Counted from the stretch's first letter, positions 17,044 to 26,027 are shown. The stretch: DNA of 64,000 bases from an uncultured Lachnospiraceae bacterium (GCA_910580015.1 CAJTVT010000011.1:1-64000); one strand, 5' to 3'. The notes: generated by a model not told the origin, from the sequence alone. Translations and numbers: made by a program.

Positions 17044-17511
17044 TCACCCGCTGGCTGTATCATTTTCCATAATTTTCCTCAGACGTCCCATGAGAAGTTC
17101 GGTATCTTCCACTGTGCGGACAGCACACATAATGGTGTCATCGCCTGCAATACTTCCCACAATTTCATTACAATCCATAGCGTCCAATGCTGCTGCAACT
17201 GCCATTGCCATACCAGCAGACGTTTTAATTACCAAAATATTCTGCGCCATATCCATCGACACAAATCCCTCTTTGAAAATTCGAATATACTTTTCGCTCA
17301 TATCACTGTAATTCTCGTTGAGAGCCACATATTTCTGTCGTCCGTTCTTTCCTGTCATCTTGGTGAGCTTCAATTCCCGAATATCCCTAGAAACTGTGGC
17401 CTGGGTCACCTGAAACCCCTCCTGCACCAAGCGATCTGACAACTCCTCTTGTGTCTCAATATGATATTTTGAAATTATTTCTAATATTTTTGCGTGACGC
17501 TTCGCCTTCAT
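17044..17511 (-). CDS. argR: Arginine repressor ArgR
   Basis: A 155-aa regulator of arginine biosynthesis and catabolism. The N-terminal winged helix (KRHAKILEIISKYHIETQEE, with TQATVSRDIRELKL) binds ARG boxes. The C-terminal hexamer and arginine-binding domain has GSIAGDDTIMCAVRT. Length is typical. It lies 19 bases after the nadK gene in the same operon. It sits between nadK and recN, an order conserved in Firmicutes that does not reflect a shared pathway. Confidence 0.96.
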   Translation of the reverse strand: MKAKRHAKILEIISKYHIETQEELSDRLVQEGFQVTQATVSRDIRELKLTKMTGKNGRQKYVALNENYSDMSEKYIRIFKEGFVSMDMAQNILVIKTSAGMAMAVAAALDAMDCNEIVGSIAGDDTIMCAVRTVEDTELLMGRLRKIMENDTASG

Positions 17512-17530
17512 CCCTACCTCCTGAACTCCT

Positions 17531-18391
17531 TTACCAACTGCATCCCTGCAATTTTTTTCTAAGCCTCTCTAAAAAACTCAGACTGCTCAGTTTTAAAATC
17601 CTTGTACGGACCTGTGCCTTTTTCACCAGAATCTGATCTCCCTCATTTAAAGTTCCCACGGGATCTCCGTCAAAACTGACTTCCACGGTTCCTCCATGTC
17701 CTTCATTTCTCGTCCGAACCTCAATGGTAATCTCATCCTCTGCACCCAAAACAATGCTTTTGGCATTCAATGCATGAGGACTGATTGGCGTCACCACCAA
17801 CAGATCTGCCCTGGGATCTACAATAGGTCCACCTGCCGACATGCTGTATGCGGTAGACCCTGTAGGCGTTGCTATGATAATTCCATCTGCACTGTATGTA
17901 TTTAAATATTCTCCATTGACAGAAAGAATCAGATTTACTACTTGCAACATTCCGCAGCGGTGAATTACAATGTCATTCAGGGCAATCCTCTCCTCTATTC
18001 CCGATGGTTTGCCCAGACAGTAACCCGAAAGCAGCATTCGGGATTCCATCGTGTATTCTCCCCCTGCCAGAAGTTTCTTTACTCCCTGAATTACTGTATC
18101 TGCCTCAAGTTCACAGAGATATCCTACATGCCCTGTATTGACGCCCATCAAGGGAATATTGCGCACTGCCAGTTCTCTAGCTGCACGAAGCAATGTTCCA
18201 TCCCCTCCCACTACCAAAATCAGTTCTGTTTCATCCGGAATTTTTTTCTGGTCAAAAGACATCTTGTCCTGCACCCGATTTTCTTGATAGCCACAGGTAC
18301 CTCCATGTTCCAGAATCACTCTTTGAATTTCTTTGGTAAGTTTCAATTGATCATCCCGCTTGGGATTTACAATAATATAAAAATGTCTCAT
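17531..18391 (-). CDS. nadK: NAD kinase
   Basis: A 286-aa enzyme that phosphorylates NAD to NADP. The GGDGT motif (LILVVGGDGTLLRAA, about residues 50-65) and the second conserved stretch (ADGIIIATPTGSTAYSMSAG, about 160-180) are both present. The start is ATG 18,391, 7 bases after AGGAGG; an in-frame ATG 33 bases upstream lacks a ribosome site. It lies between tlyA and argR in the same transcription unit. Confidence 0.96.
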   Translation of the reverse strand: MRHFYIIVNPKRDDQLKLTKEIQRVILEHGGTCGYQENRVQDKMSFDQKKIPDETELILVVGGDGTLLRAARELAVRNIPLMGVNTGHVGYLCELEADTVIQGVKKLLAGGEYTMESRMLLSGYCLGKPSGIEERIALNDIVIHRCGMLQVVNLILSVNGEYLNTYSADGIIIATPTGSTAYSMSAGGPIVDPRADLLVVTPISPHALNAKSIVLGAEDEITIEVRTRNEGHGGTVEVSFDGDPVGTLNEGDQILVKKAQVRTRILKLSSLSFLERLRKKLQGCSW

Positions 18392-18447
18392 TCCTTGTCC
18401 TCCTGAGCCAGGAGAACGCTTCACAACATCCCGATCATTCCCTTATG

Positions 18448-19245
18448 TTATGATAACGTCTCATGGGCCTGTGTCACAATTTCGGACACATCTGTCTTCT
18501 CCACTCTGCTTTCTGCACCTTTCTGGAGATGAATCAGATATTCCATATTTCCTTCCGGTCCCTTTATTGGGGAAAATTCAAGATTTCGAATACCAAAGCC
18601 CTGTTGTCGTGCAAAACTTACTACCTCACAGATAACCTCTTCATGAACTTTGGGATCTCGGACAACTCCTTTTTTGCCTACTTTTTCTCTTCCTGCTTCA
18701 AACTGAGGCTTAATCAGACACACGCTCTCTCCATTGGGAGACAAAAGTTCCCATGCAGTGGGAAGAACTTTGGAAAGTGAGATAAATGACACATCTACAG
18801 ACGCAAAATCTAGCACATCTGCAATATCATCTTGTGTCACATAACGAATATTCGTTTTTTCCATACAGACTACCCTGGGATCTTGTCGCAGCTTCCATGC
18901 AAACTGTCCATAGCCCACGTCCACTGCATACACTTTCACTGCACCGTTTTGAAGCATACAATCTGTAAATCCCCCAGTAGACGCACCAATATCCATACAA
19001 ATTTTTCCTTCCAGATCGATTCCGAAATTACAAACTGCTTTCTCCAATTTCAGCCCACCCCTACTCACATATTTCAGAGTAGCGCCTCGGACTTCAATTT
19101 CGACTTGATCATCAAAAAAGGTTCCAGCCTTATCCTCCCTCTGTCCAGTCACAAATACATTTCCTTCCATGATCATGACCTTCGCCTTTTCCCGTGAGGG
19201 CGCCAAACCGCGCTGCACCAGCAGCACATCCAAACGTTCCTTCAT
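18448..19245 (-). CDS. TlyA family rRNA 2'-O-methyltransferase
   Basis: 265 aa. The N-terminal S4 RNA-binding domain is at residues 1-60 (MKERLDVLLVQRGLAPSREK). It is followed by an FtsJ-like methyltransferase domain with the SAM motif CMDIGASTGGFTDCML and ASVDVSFISLSKVLP. TlyA enzymes methylate ribosomal RNA cytidines in mycobacteria. Clostridial members of this operon position are homologous, but their target is not established. It begins 12 bases after the dxs stop and precedes nadK. Confidence 0.93.
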   Translation of the reverse strand: MKERLDVLLVQRGLAPSREKAKVMIMEGNVFVTGQREDKAGTFFDDQVEIEVRGATLKYVSRGGLKLEKAVCNFGIDLEGKICMDIGASTGGFTDCMLQNGAVKVYAVDVGYGQFAWKLRQDPRVVCMEKTNIRYVTQDDIADVLDFASVDVSFISLSKVLPTAWELLSPNGESVCLIKPQFEAGREKVGKKGVVRDPKVHEEVICEVVSFARQQGFGIRNLEFSPIKGPEGNMEYLIHLQKGAESRVEKTDVSEIVTQAHETLS

Positions 19246-19257
19246 TCCCTAACCTTT

Positions 19258-21129
19258 CTATTTACGCACATAACCTGTCACAATTCGCTTGATCAAAGAT
19301 TCCACATCCAGGCCATGCTCTTTTTTCAAAATTTCTACATTTCCCTGCTCCACATATTTATCGTCCAAGGCAATATTCATCAATTCTGGCATATGTTCCC
19401 GCTTCTTTTCCGCAAAATAATGGGCAACATGCTCGCCAAATCCGCCGCTAGCTACATTTTCTTCCATGGTTACCAACATATCATGATGTTCTGCAAGCTG
19501 ATCTAGCAGCGCAGCATCGAAGGGCTTTACAAACCGGACATTGATCAAGGAACAAAAATATCCCATAGATTTCAGCAATTTTCGTACCTCTTCCGCAGTC
19601 TTTACCATACTGCCCACAGCCAACAATGCAATCTCATGTTCTTGGTAGATGATTTCACTCTTACCAAATATAATTTTCTCCCGAAACTCTTTTAATCCTT
19701 CATATGCCTCTCCTCTGGGATAACGAATGGCAATAGGATGATCAAAATCTGCCGCAAACTTCATCATATCTGAAAGCTCCCATTTATTTTTTGGGGCAAG
19801 AATCGTCATATTGGGAATGGAAGATAAATAAGATAAATCAAATATCCCCTGATGGGTCTCTCCATCACTTCCCACCACTCCTGCGCGGTCAATGGCAAAA
19901 ATCACTGGCAAATCTTGAATGCATACATCGTGTAGGATCTGATCGTATGCCCGCTGCAAAAATGAAGAATACACAGCCACCACGGGTCTTAATCCTGCTG
20001 CTGCCAAACCTGCTGCAAAGGTCACTGCATGCCCCTCTGCGATCCCCACATCAAAAAACCGTTCTGGGAACATGTTATGGAACCGCTTCAACCCTGTGCC
20101 ATCCTGCATTGCCGCTGTAATGGCCACCACTCTTTGATCTCGCTCTCCAAGCTTTCGCATAACAGTAGAAAAAATATCTGTGTAATTAGCTTTGATTCTC
20201 CGCTTTAATGGAAGGCCCGTATCAATCTGAAAAGGTTCTGCTCCATGAAATCTTGCAGGATGACGTTCCGCTGGGGCATATCCCTTCCCTTTCTTGGTAA
20301 TAACATGGACCAGAACTGCACCATTGACCTTGGAGGCATCCCGAAATACTCGACGCATTTCTGCAATATTATGGCCATCCACTGGTCCCAAATATGTGAT
20401 CCCCATATTTTCAAAGATCATTCCTGGGATAAAAAGCTGTTTGATACCGCTCTTTGTACGCCGAATGCGAGACACCATTCGTTCTCCATAGAATGGAATT
20501 CTATTCAGGGAATTTTCCACCCCGACCTTTAAATCTTGATAGACATTGGCTGTGCGCAGATTTCCCAGATGGCTTGATAAGCCGCCGACATTTTCAGAGA
20601 TAGACATGTTATTATCATTCAAAACAATAATAAAATTCGTATTTAATCTAGAGGCATTATTTAGTGCTTCATATGCCATCCCCCCAGTCATAGCGCCGTC
20701 GCCAATCACAGAAATCACTTTATAATGTTCACCAGTAATTTCCCTTGCCTCCGCATACCCCAATCCCGCTGAGATGGAGGTGGAACTATGACCCGTATCA
20801 AAACAGTCACAGGAGCTTTCCTTGCGCTTTGGAAATCCACTCATTCCGCTGTACTCTCTCAGATGCTCAAATCCTTCCCTTCTGCCTGTCAACAGCTTAT
20901 GCGTATAAGACTGATGTCCCACATCCCAGATAATTTTATCCTGGGGAAGCAGAAATGACAAATGCATTGCCATGGTAAGCTCCACCACACCCAAATTGGA
21001 TGCCAGATGCCCTCCATTTTCTGATATTTTCTGAATCAAAAATTCCCGAATTTCTTTTGCCAGTACAGGAAATTCCGATTCATCCAGTTTTTTGATATCA
21101 TTGGGCGCTTTTATCTTATCCAATACCAT
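19258..21129 (-). CDS. dxs: 1-deoxy-D-xylulose-5-phosphate synthase
   Basis: A 623-aa thiamine-diphosphate enzyme that joins pyruvate and glyceraldehyde 3-phosphate, the first step of the MEP isoprenoid pathway. The cofactor motif is ISVIGDGAMTGGMAYEALNN followed by NDNNMSIS, and the central transketolase-like domain has DRAGVVGSDGETHQG. Length is normal. It lies 22 bases after ispA, so an entry and a downstream enzyme of isoprenoid synthesis are co-transcribed. Confidence 0.98.
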   Translation of the reverse strand: MVLDKIKAPNDIKKLDESEFPVLAKEIREFLIQKISENGGHLASNLGVVELTMAMHLSFLLPQDKIIWDVGHQSYTHKLLTGRREGFEHLREYSGMSGFPKRKESSCDCFDTGHSSTSISAGLGYAEAREITGEHYKVISVIGDGAMTGGMAYEALNNASRLNTNFIIVLNDNNMSISENVGGLSSHLGNLRTANVYQDLKVGVENSLNRIPFYGERMVSRIRRTKSGIKQLFIPGMIFENMGITYLGPVDGHNIAEMRRVFRDASKVNGAVLVHVITKKGKGYAPAERHPARFHGAEPFQIDTGLPLKRRIKANYTDIFSTVMRKLGERDQRVVAITAAMQDGTGLKRFHNMFPERFFDVGIAEGHAVTFAAGLAAAGLRPVVAVYSSFLQRAYDQILHDVCIQDLPVIFAIDRAGVVGSDGETHQGIFDLSYLSSIPNMTILAPKNKWELSDMMKFAADFDHPIAIRYPRGEAYEGLKEFREKIIFGKSEIIYQEHEIALLAVGSMVKTAEEVRKLLKSMGYFCSLINVRFVKPFDAALLDQLAEHHDMLVTMEENVASGGFGEHVAHYFAEKKREHMPELMNIALDDKYVEQGNVEILKKEHGLDVESLIKRIVTGYVRK

Positions 21130-21151
21130 AGATAATACCCTCTTTCTTTGG

Positions 21152-22048
21152 TTATTTTTTCCTATGTATCAGCTCCAGCATCAGGTTTGTGAGAAACTCA
21201 TTTTTCACCACCAACGCGTCCATCCGTTCTACACTCAGACGGGACAAACGCTCTACCTCCTGCTTCGCCTCTTCTACGCCAAACAGCGTAACCCAAGTGG
21301 TCTTATGATTTTTCTCATCGCTGCCCACCGGTTTTCCAAGCTCTTCTGTAGTACTGGTCACATCCAGAAGGTCATCCTGAATCTGAAATGCCAAGCCAAG
21401 TTCCCCGGCTGCCTGCTCCACCTGTTTTTGTTCGCTTCCTGTTGCCCCAGCAAGTATTGCCCCAATCATCATAGATGCTTCCAGCAACGCCCCTGTCTTT
21501 AACTGGTAAATAAACCGCAACAATTCCTCTGACACAGTTTTTCCCTCTGCTTGCACATCCACACATTGTCCGCCCAGCATTCCATAAATCCCTGATTTTT
21601 GGGCAAGTACGGACAATGCCTTTCCGATCTGATTGTTTGCAGGTTCCAGCTCAAATGCCTTTGCTGCTGTCTCAAAAGCATACCCCAACAACCCATCCCC
21701 GGCAAGAATACCCATGGCTTCACCAAATTGGGCATGTGTGGTCTTTTTTCCCCTCCGATACTCGTCATTATCCATTGCTGGGAGATCGTCATGTACCAAA
21801 GAGTAGGTATGGATCATCTCCATAGCTGCCATAAAGGGCTCGATGACTTCTGATCTACCTCCAAACATCCGATAAGTCTCCAGCATAAGCATCGGGCGCA
21901 AACGTTTTCCACCTGCTTGTACACTGTAATTCATGGCTTCCACAACGGTTCTCTGATGACCTTCTGCTTTGGGGAGATATTTTTCAATCACTGCTTCCAC
22001 CTGCTTTGTACGTGCAGCTAATTCTTCACAAAATTCTTTATTCATCAA
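21152..22048 (-). CDS. ispA: Farnesyl/geranyl diphosphate synthase IspA
   Basis: A 298-aa prenyltransferase condensing isopentenyl and allylic diphosphates. The first Asp-rich motif is LVHDDLPAMDNDEYRRG (DDxxxxD, about residue 87) and the second is FQIQDDLLDVTST (about 225). Length and motifs fit the short-chain (C10-C15) group rather than longer-chain enzymes, although chain length cannot be proven by eye. The start overlaps the end of xseB by 11 bases. Confidence 0.95.
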   Translation of the reverse strand: MMNKEFCEELAARTKQVEAVIEKYLPKAEGHQRTVVEAMNYSVQAGGKRLRPMLMLETYRMFGGRSEVIEPFMAAMEMIHTYSLVHDDLPAMDNDEYRRGKKTTHAQFGEAMGILAGDGLLGYAFETAAKAFELEPANNQIGKALSVLAQKSGIYGMLGGQCVDVQAEGKTVSEELLRFIYQLKTGALLEASMMIGAILAGATGSEQKQVEQAAGELGLAFQIQDDLLDVTSTTEELGKPVGSDEKNHKTTWVTLFGVEEAKQEVERLSRLSVERMDALVVKNEFLTNLMLELIHRKK

Positions 22049-22259
22049 ATGCCTCCAGTTCTCCCTGCTTATTCAGCAGCAGCATTTTCTTTTCCACATG
22101 ATCTATTTTCTCATTACATAATTTTAACTTTTGAATCCCCTGTTCATAGAGGGAAAAAGAATCCTCCAACGTTACTGCCCTGTCCTGCATTTTTTCTATG
22201 ATCGTTTCCAGTTCCTGAAAAGTCTCCTCCAAAGAAGGCTCCTTTTTTGTCTTAGCCAT
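22038..22259 (-). CDS. xseB: Exodeoxyribonuclease VII small subunit
   Basis: A 73-aa helical protein starting MAKTKKEPSLEETFQELETI, the small partner of XseA. AAGGAG lies 7 bases before ATG 22,259. An in-frame start 27 bases upstream would overlap the xseA stop and is less likely. The typical motif LEDSFSLYEQGIQKLKLCNE is present. It lies directly after xseA, and the 3' end overlaps ispA. Confidence 0.95.
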   Translation of the reverse strand: MAKTKKEPSLEETFQELETIIEKMQDRAVTLEDSFSLYEQGIQKLKLCNEKIDHVEKKMLLLNKQGELEAFDE

Positions 22260-22263
22260 AATT

Positions 22264-23508
22264 CTACTCCTTCTGCGTATCTGCATCCTGCAAACGGATC
22301 GCTCTTTCCAAATACTCTATCTTTTGCACCTGTGCCTTTACCTTTCCATTGAGCATATGAATCTGCAAAAGCTCTCCCAGATGCAACTCATCTACCTCTC
22401 GGACATTTTTTCCTGCCTCGTCTGTCACAAATGAATATCCTGTGCTCAATTTCTTCACGGGGGAGAATGCTTCCAAACGTCCTGCACACAATTCCATTTC
22501 ATGTTTTTTTTCTGTAAGATTCTGCACCATCCGCATGAAAAGCTTCTCCTGAAGATCAGCCAGAGTTTGTCTCTTCTCATTCAACTGATTTTCCGGGCTC
22601 AGCAGTCTAAGCCGATTCCCATATTGCTGCACTCTCTCTTGGCTACGTTCTAGTTTTTCACTGATTCTACGATTTAACTCTAGATGTGTAGAAAGCAATA
22701 TCGCTTCCAGCTCCCGTATATCATAAACTGCAAGTTCCGCCGCCGCTGATGGCGTGGGTGCTCGAAGATCCGCTACATAATCTGCAATGGTAATATCTGT
22801 CTCATGTCCCACGGCTGAAATCACAGGCACGGAACACTCAAAAATAGCTCGTGCCACAAGTTCTTCATTAAATGCCCATAAATCTTCTACAGAACCTCCG
22901 CCTCTCCCCACAATCATAACATCCACACCGAGCTGTTCCAGGGCATGGATTCCATTGACAATACTTGACGCCGCACCTTCCCCCTGTACCAATGCAGGAT
23001 AAAGGATCGTCTGCACATAGGGATTTCTCCGACGGCTGATATTTTGGATATCCCGGATAGCTGCTCCAGTGGGCGCAGTTACAATTCCCAAAGTTTTTAT
23101 ATATCTGGGAATTGGCTGTTTATATTCCTGGGCAAACATACCCATCTCTTCCAATTCCCGCTTTAGCGCCTCAAATCGCTGATATAAAAGCCCCTCTCCA
23201 TCTGGCAAAATCTCTTTCGCATAGAGCTGGTATTTTCCATCTCTTTCATACACTGAAATGGAGCCAAGCACAATCACATGATCTCCATTTTTCATGGAAA
23301 ATCCCAAACCTTTTCGATTTCCGGCAAAAAGCACTGCTGGAATTGCTCCTGTTTCGTCTTTCAAAGTAAAATAAATGTGTCCAGAGGTATGGTATTTACA
23401 ATTTGACACCTCCCCCTTCACATAAATCCGATTCATCATAAAATCCTGGACAAACATATTTTTAATGTAGGCGTTCACTTGACCTACTGTATATACATTT
23501 TTTGTCAT
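22264..23508 (-). CDS. xseA: Exodeoxyribonuclease VII large subunit
   Basis: A 414-aa nuclease subunit that degrades single-stranded DNA from both ends. The N-terminal OB fold (VYTVGQVNAYIKNMF) is at residues 1-100. The catalytic region has GRGGGSVEDLWAFNEE and SAVGHETDITIADYVADLRA. A long coiled coil follows. Its start overlaps the nusB stop by 4 bases, so translation is probably coupled. Confidence 0.97.
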   Translation of the reverse strand: MTKNVYTVGQVNAYIKNMFVQDFMMNRIYVKGEVSNCKYHTSGHIYFTLKDETGAIPAVLFAGNRKGLGFSMKNGDHVIVLGSISVYERDGKYQLYAKEILPDGEGLLYQRFEALKRELEEMGMFAQEYKQPIPRYIKTLGIVTAPTGAAIRDIQNISRRRNPYVQTILYPALVQGEGAASSIVNGIHALEQLGVDVMIVGRGGGSVEDLWAFNEELVARAIFECSVPVISAVGHETDITIADYVADLRAPTPSAAAELAVYDIRELEAILLSTHLELNRRISEKLERSQERVQQYGNRLRLLSPENQLNEKRQTLADLQEKLFMRMVQNLTEKKHEMELCAGRLEAFSPVKKLSTGYSFVTDEAGKNVREVDELHLGELLQIHMLNGKVKAQVQKIEYLERAIRLQDADTQKE

Positions 23509-23900
23509 GCCAGCTTTGCAAGAATTCCATTCACAAAAGACGGCGAATCATCTGTGCCATAATTTTTCGCAAGTTCCACTGCCTCATTGATTGCCACTCC
23601 TGTGGGAACATCCTCCTCAAATTTTATTTCATAGACTGCCAAACGGATCAAGGTCAGATCCACCTTCCCCATTCGACTCGTCTTCCACCCCTGAGCTACA
23701 CCATTTACCATATCATCGATTTCCACCAGATGGCTTAAAATCTCTTTAAACTTATTTTGTATATAAATGGTATCTTTATTCTCTTCCTGCCCTAATTCCT
23801 TTAAAAATAACTGACTCTGTTCTGCCAGTTCTTCCTCCTCATAAAATTCTGCGCGAAACAACAACGTAAATATCTTTTCTCTGATCTCCCTGCGGCTCAT
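23505..23900 (-). CDS. nusB: Transcription antitermination factor NusB
   Basis: A 131-aa all-helical RNA-binding protein of the rRNA antitermination complex. It starts MSRREIREKIFTLLFRAEFY and ends with the conserved GTDDSPSFVNGILAKL. It is the first gene of the nusB-xseA-xseB-ispA-dxs-tlyA-nadK-argR-recN-spoIVB run. Upstream is a 386-bp gap filled with palindromic repeats. Confidence 0.96.
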   Translation of the reverse strand: MSRREIREKIFTLLFRAEFYEEEELAEQSQLFLKELGQEENKDTIYIQNKFKEILSHLVEIDDMVNGVAQGWKTSRMGKVDLTLIRLAVYEIKFEEDVPTGVAINEAVELAKNYGTDDSPSFVNGILAKLA

Positions 23901-23961
23901 TCTACTTCCTCTCTTAACTTTTCAGTCTGCAAAAATTTGTATTATTTTTCTTTCTTTGAAC

Positions 23962-24089
23962 AGAGAATCCTGCTTTGCATAATTCTCCGCCTGCGGCGGG
24001 TCGCTTTCGCAACATATTTCCGTTCTGCCGCAGTGCGATAATTGTTTTTTATTATTAGGAAATACGAAGGAATTTCCTATAAGATGAAA
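23962..24089. repeat. Composite palindromic repeat, family A, unit 1
   Basis: Begins AGAGAATCCTGCTTTGC, then CCGCCTGCGGCGGGTCGCTT and TGCCGCAGTGCGAT, and closes with the inverted pair TAGGAAAT...ATTTCCTA. It is followed immediately by a second unit of the same plan. Confidence 0.75.
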
Positions 24090-24228
24090 AAGAATCCTGC
24101 TTTGCAGGATTCCCCGCCTGCGGCGGATCGCTTTCGCGATATATTTCCTCTCCGCCGCAGTGCGATCCCGCCCGGAGGGCTTTTTGTGATATAGGAAATC
24201 CGGAGGAATCTCCTATATCATGAAAAAG
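24090..24228. repeat. Composite palindromic repeat, family A, unit 2
   Basis: Repeats the plan of unit 1: a GAATCCTGC/GCAGGATTC hairpin, CCGCCTGCGGCGGATCGCTT, CCGCCGCAGTGCGAT, then ATAGGAAAT...TCCTATAT. The first hairpin, read on the minus strand, is followed by TTTTTC and could act as a terminator. Confidence 0.75.
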
Positions 24229-24252
24229 GGTGTCTGAACAGACACCCTTAAC
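24228..24252 (-). terminator. Terminator of asp23
   Basis: On the minus strand AAGGGTGTCT and AGACACCCTT pair around a 4-base loop, followed by TTTCATG. It lies about 35 bases after the asp23 stop. Confidence 0.85.
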
Positions 24253-24286
24253 CATCACTGTTCTCGTCTTTACTTGTAAATGTTCA

Positions 24287-24664
24287 CTATTTACGCTTCT
24301 CCAAATCTACACCTGCAATACGTATATTAATATTGCCCACTTCCAACCCTGTCATATTCTCAATGGCAGACTTCACTCTCTCTTGTACCTTCAATGATAC
24401 ATCTGGGATTCCATATCCAAAACGAATATTCAATGCAACATCCACTTTCACCACATTGTCCAGCACATCTACCTTAATTCCCTTGGAGAGATTTTTCATG
24501 CCCAACTTACTCACCAGTTCATTGGTAATATTGCCAGCCATGGAACTTACTCCTTCCACTTCTGTCGCTGCAAGTCCCGCGATTATGGCAACCACCTCAT
24601 CTGCAATTCGCACCTCTCCTAGATTATCATCTTTTATCATATATGCTTTCCTGTCTTCCGCCAT
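24287..24664 (-). CDS. Asp23/Gls24 family envelope stress protein
   Basis: A 125-aa protein starting MAEDRKAYMIKDDNLGEVRI, with GGAGG 7 bases before ATG 24,664. Typical Asp23 motifs are VVAIIAGLAATEVEGVSSMA and VDVALNIRFGYGIPDVSLKV. The family is linked to cell-envelope homeostasis; the role of the clostridial paralog next to nusB is not settled. In many Firmicutes spoIIIAH or accBC lie immediately upstream, but here a 24.8-kb block intervenes. Confidence 0.93.
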   Translation of the reverse strand: MAEDRKAYMIKDDNLGEVRIADEVVAIIAGLAATEVEGVSSMAGNITNELVSKLGMKNLSKGIKVDVLDNVVKVDVALNIRFGYGIPDVSLKVQERVKSAIENMTGLEVGNINIRIAGVDLEKRK

Positions 24665-24695
24665 GTTCACGCCTCCTAAATTTATTCATTCTGTT

Positions 24696-24723
24696 ATTAT
24701 ACCAGAATATCCACTTTTTGCAA
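24696..24723 (-). promoter_or_regulatory. Promoter of asp23
   Basis: -35 TTGCAA at 24,718-24,723 and -10 TATAAT at 24,696-24,701 with a 16-base spacer, about 30 bases upstream of the asp23 ribosome site. Confidence 0.65.
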
Positions 24724-24821
24724 AGGTATTCCATTTGTTTTTTCGATTCTGTTATCGTTCATTGTAAAATTCTATATACAGCCAATCAGAAACAAAAACT
24801 TATAATATTAAATTTAAATAT

Positions 24822-24868
24822 AAAAAATTAGGATCGCTGAGAATTCCTTCTCGCTATCCTAATTTTTT
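24822..24868. terminator. Bidirectional hairpin between asp23 and metA
   Basis: AAAAAATTAGGAT and ATCCTAATTTTTT form a 13-bp perfect outer stem with an inner GAGAA/TTCTC stem. T-runs on both strands make it a possible two-way terminator. Confidence 0.75.
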
Positions 24869-24955
24869 ACAAAACATAAATCATGCTTCTCTATATTTTT
24901 TACTGCACCGTTTAACCACCAAACTACATAAAATTAAATCAAAACATACAAAATC

Positions 24956-24985
24956 AAATACCCCGCTGCAAGCAACGGGGTATTT
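24956..24985 (-). terminator. Terminator of ligA-metA
   Basis: AAATACCCCG and CGGGGTATTT pair perfectly around a 10-base loop, followed on the minus strand by GATTTTG. It is 90 bases after the metA stop. Confidence 0.75.
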
Positions 24986-24990
24986 AACCC

Positions 24991-25041
24991 TCGCGGCAGT
25001 CGCCAAATGTCTGCTGGCAGCCACTTGGCTCGTTGCTCGCG
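24991..25041. repeat. Dispersed palindromic repeat, family B, copy 2
   Basis: Begins TCGCGGCAGTCGCCAAATGT and ends CACTTGGCTCGTTGCTCGCG. It shares its ends with copies at 11,851 and 43,709; the middle differs. Confidence 0.65.
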
Positions 25042-25074
25042 GGAATAAAAGCTTCTCCCAATCCTTTATACAGT

Positions 25075-26007
25075 CTATTTCTGCATTTTAGGCGGAATCG
25101 ACGTGTACTCATAAGGTGTTGCCTGATATACATAATAATTTAGCCAATTCGTGTATAGTGTATTGGCGTGGGCCCGCCACTGTAAATTGGGACGGATGGT
25201 AAAGTCATCATCTACATAATAATTTTCAGGCATTTTGATATCTAGACCCTTTTCTTTGTCCCGCATATATTCTGTGTGCAGAGTAATCCTATCATACTCA
25301 GGATGCCCCATTACAAAGATCTTTTTCCCAGTGGCATCCATCAAAAGAAATACCCCTGCCTCCTTTGATTCCGCAAGAATCGTAAGCTCCAAAACCTTCT
25401 CAATATCCTCTTTGCGCACTTCTGTATGCCTGGAATGAGGTGCAAGAAAATAATCGTCAAACCCCCGCACCAGAGGTACTTTCCGGTTGCTGACCTTATG
25501 TTCAAACAAACCAAACATTTTCTCATTCAGTATGTATTTTGGTATTCCATAATGATGATAAAGTCCCGCCTGGGCACCCCAGCACAGGTGCATCGTGGAA
25601 GTGACATTGGTCTTTGTCCACTCACAAATATCCTGAAACTCTTTCCAATAATCCACCTGCTCATACTCCATCTGCTCCACTGGAGCCCCCGTGATAATAA
25701 AACCGTCAAATTTCCGCTCTCTGATTTCCGAAAAGGTATTATAAAATTTATTCAAATGGCTGCTGGAAGTGTTTCGGGATTCATGGCTGCTCACCACCAC
25801 AAACGTCACATCCACCTGTAATGGAGTATTCGACAATTCCCGTAGAATCTGAAGCTCTGTCTCCTCTTTCAACGGCATTAAATTCAGGATCCCCACCTCA
25901 ATCGGGCGGATATCCTGATGCACCGCCCGGTTTTCATCCATAGTAAAAACATTTTCCCGTTCCAGCGTTTCTCTTGCTGGCAATCCGCTCTGAACCTTGA
26001 TTGGCAT
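25075..26007 (-). CDS. metA: Homoserine O-acyltransferase MetA
   Basis: A 310-aa enzyme that acylates homoserine for methionine synthesis. The nucleophile Cys is in TMHLCWGAQAGLYHHYGI (about residue 142), and the catalytic His/Glu region is VMGHPEYDRITLHTEY (about 235). Whether it uses acetyl-CoA or succinyl-CoA cannot be decided safely by eye; many Firmicutes MetA proteins are acetyltransferases. It begins 20 bases after ligA and shares its transcript, with no SAM riboswitch or T-box in between. It ends before a strong terminator. Confidence 0.95.
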   Translation of the reverse strand: MPIKVQSGLPARETLERENVFTMDENRAVHQDIRPIEVGILNLMPLKEETELQILRELSNTPLQVDVTFVVVSSHESRNTSSSHLNKFYNTFSEIRERKFDGFIITGAPVEQMEYEQVDYWKEFQDICEWTKTNVTSTMHLCWGAQAGLYHHYGIPKYILNEKMFGLFEHKVSNRKVPLVRGFDDYFLAPHSRHTEVRKEDIEKVLELTILAESKEAGVFLLMDATGKKIFVMGHPEYDRITLHTEYMRDKEKGLDIKMPENYYVDDDFTIRPNLQWRAHANTLYTNWLNYYVYQATPYEYTSIPPKMQK

Positions 26008-26027
26008 ATCGTTTCCCTCTTTCTGTA

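Larger units (their letters stand above)
23901..24286. other. Gene-free stretch with tandem composite palindromes
   Basis: The gap between asp23 and nusB holds two consecutive composite repeat units and the asp23 terminator, listed separately. A frame of 67 codons on the minus strand (24,055-24,258) crosses the repeats and is not credible as a gene. Confidence 0.7.

Noticed and set aside
23962..24228. CRISPR array
   Set aside because: Only two long composite units with nested palindromes and no short repeat-spacer pattern or cas genes.
24055..24258. 67-codon frame on the minus strand between nusB and asp23
   Set aside because: It crosses the tandem palindromic repeats and the asp23 terminator; no ribosome site.
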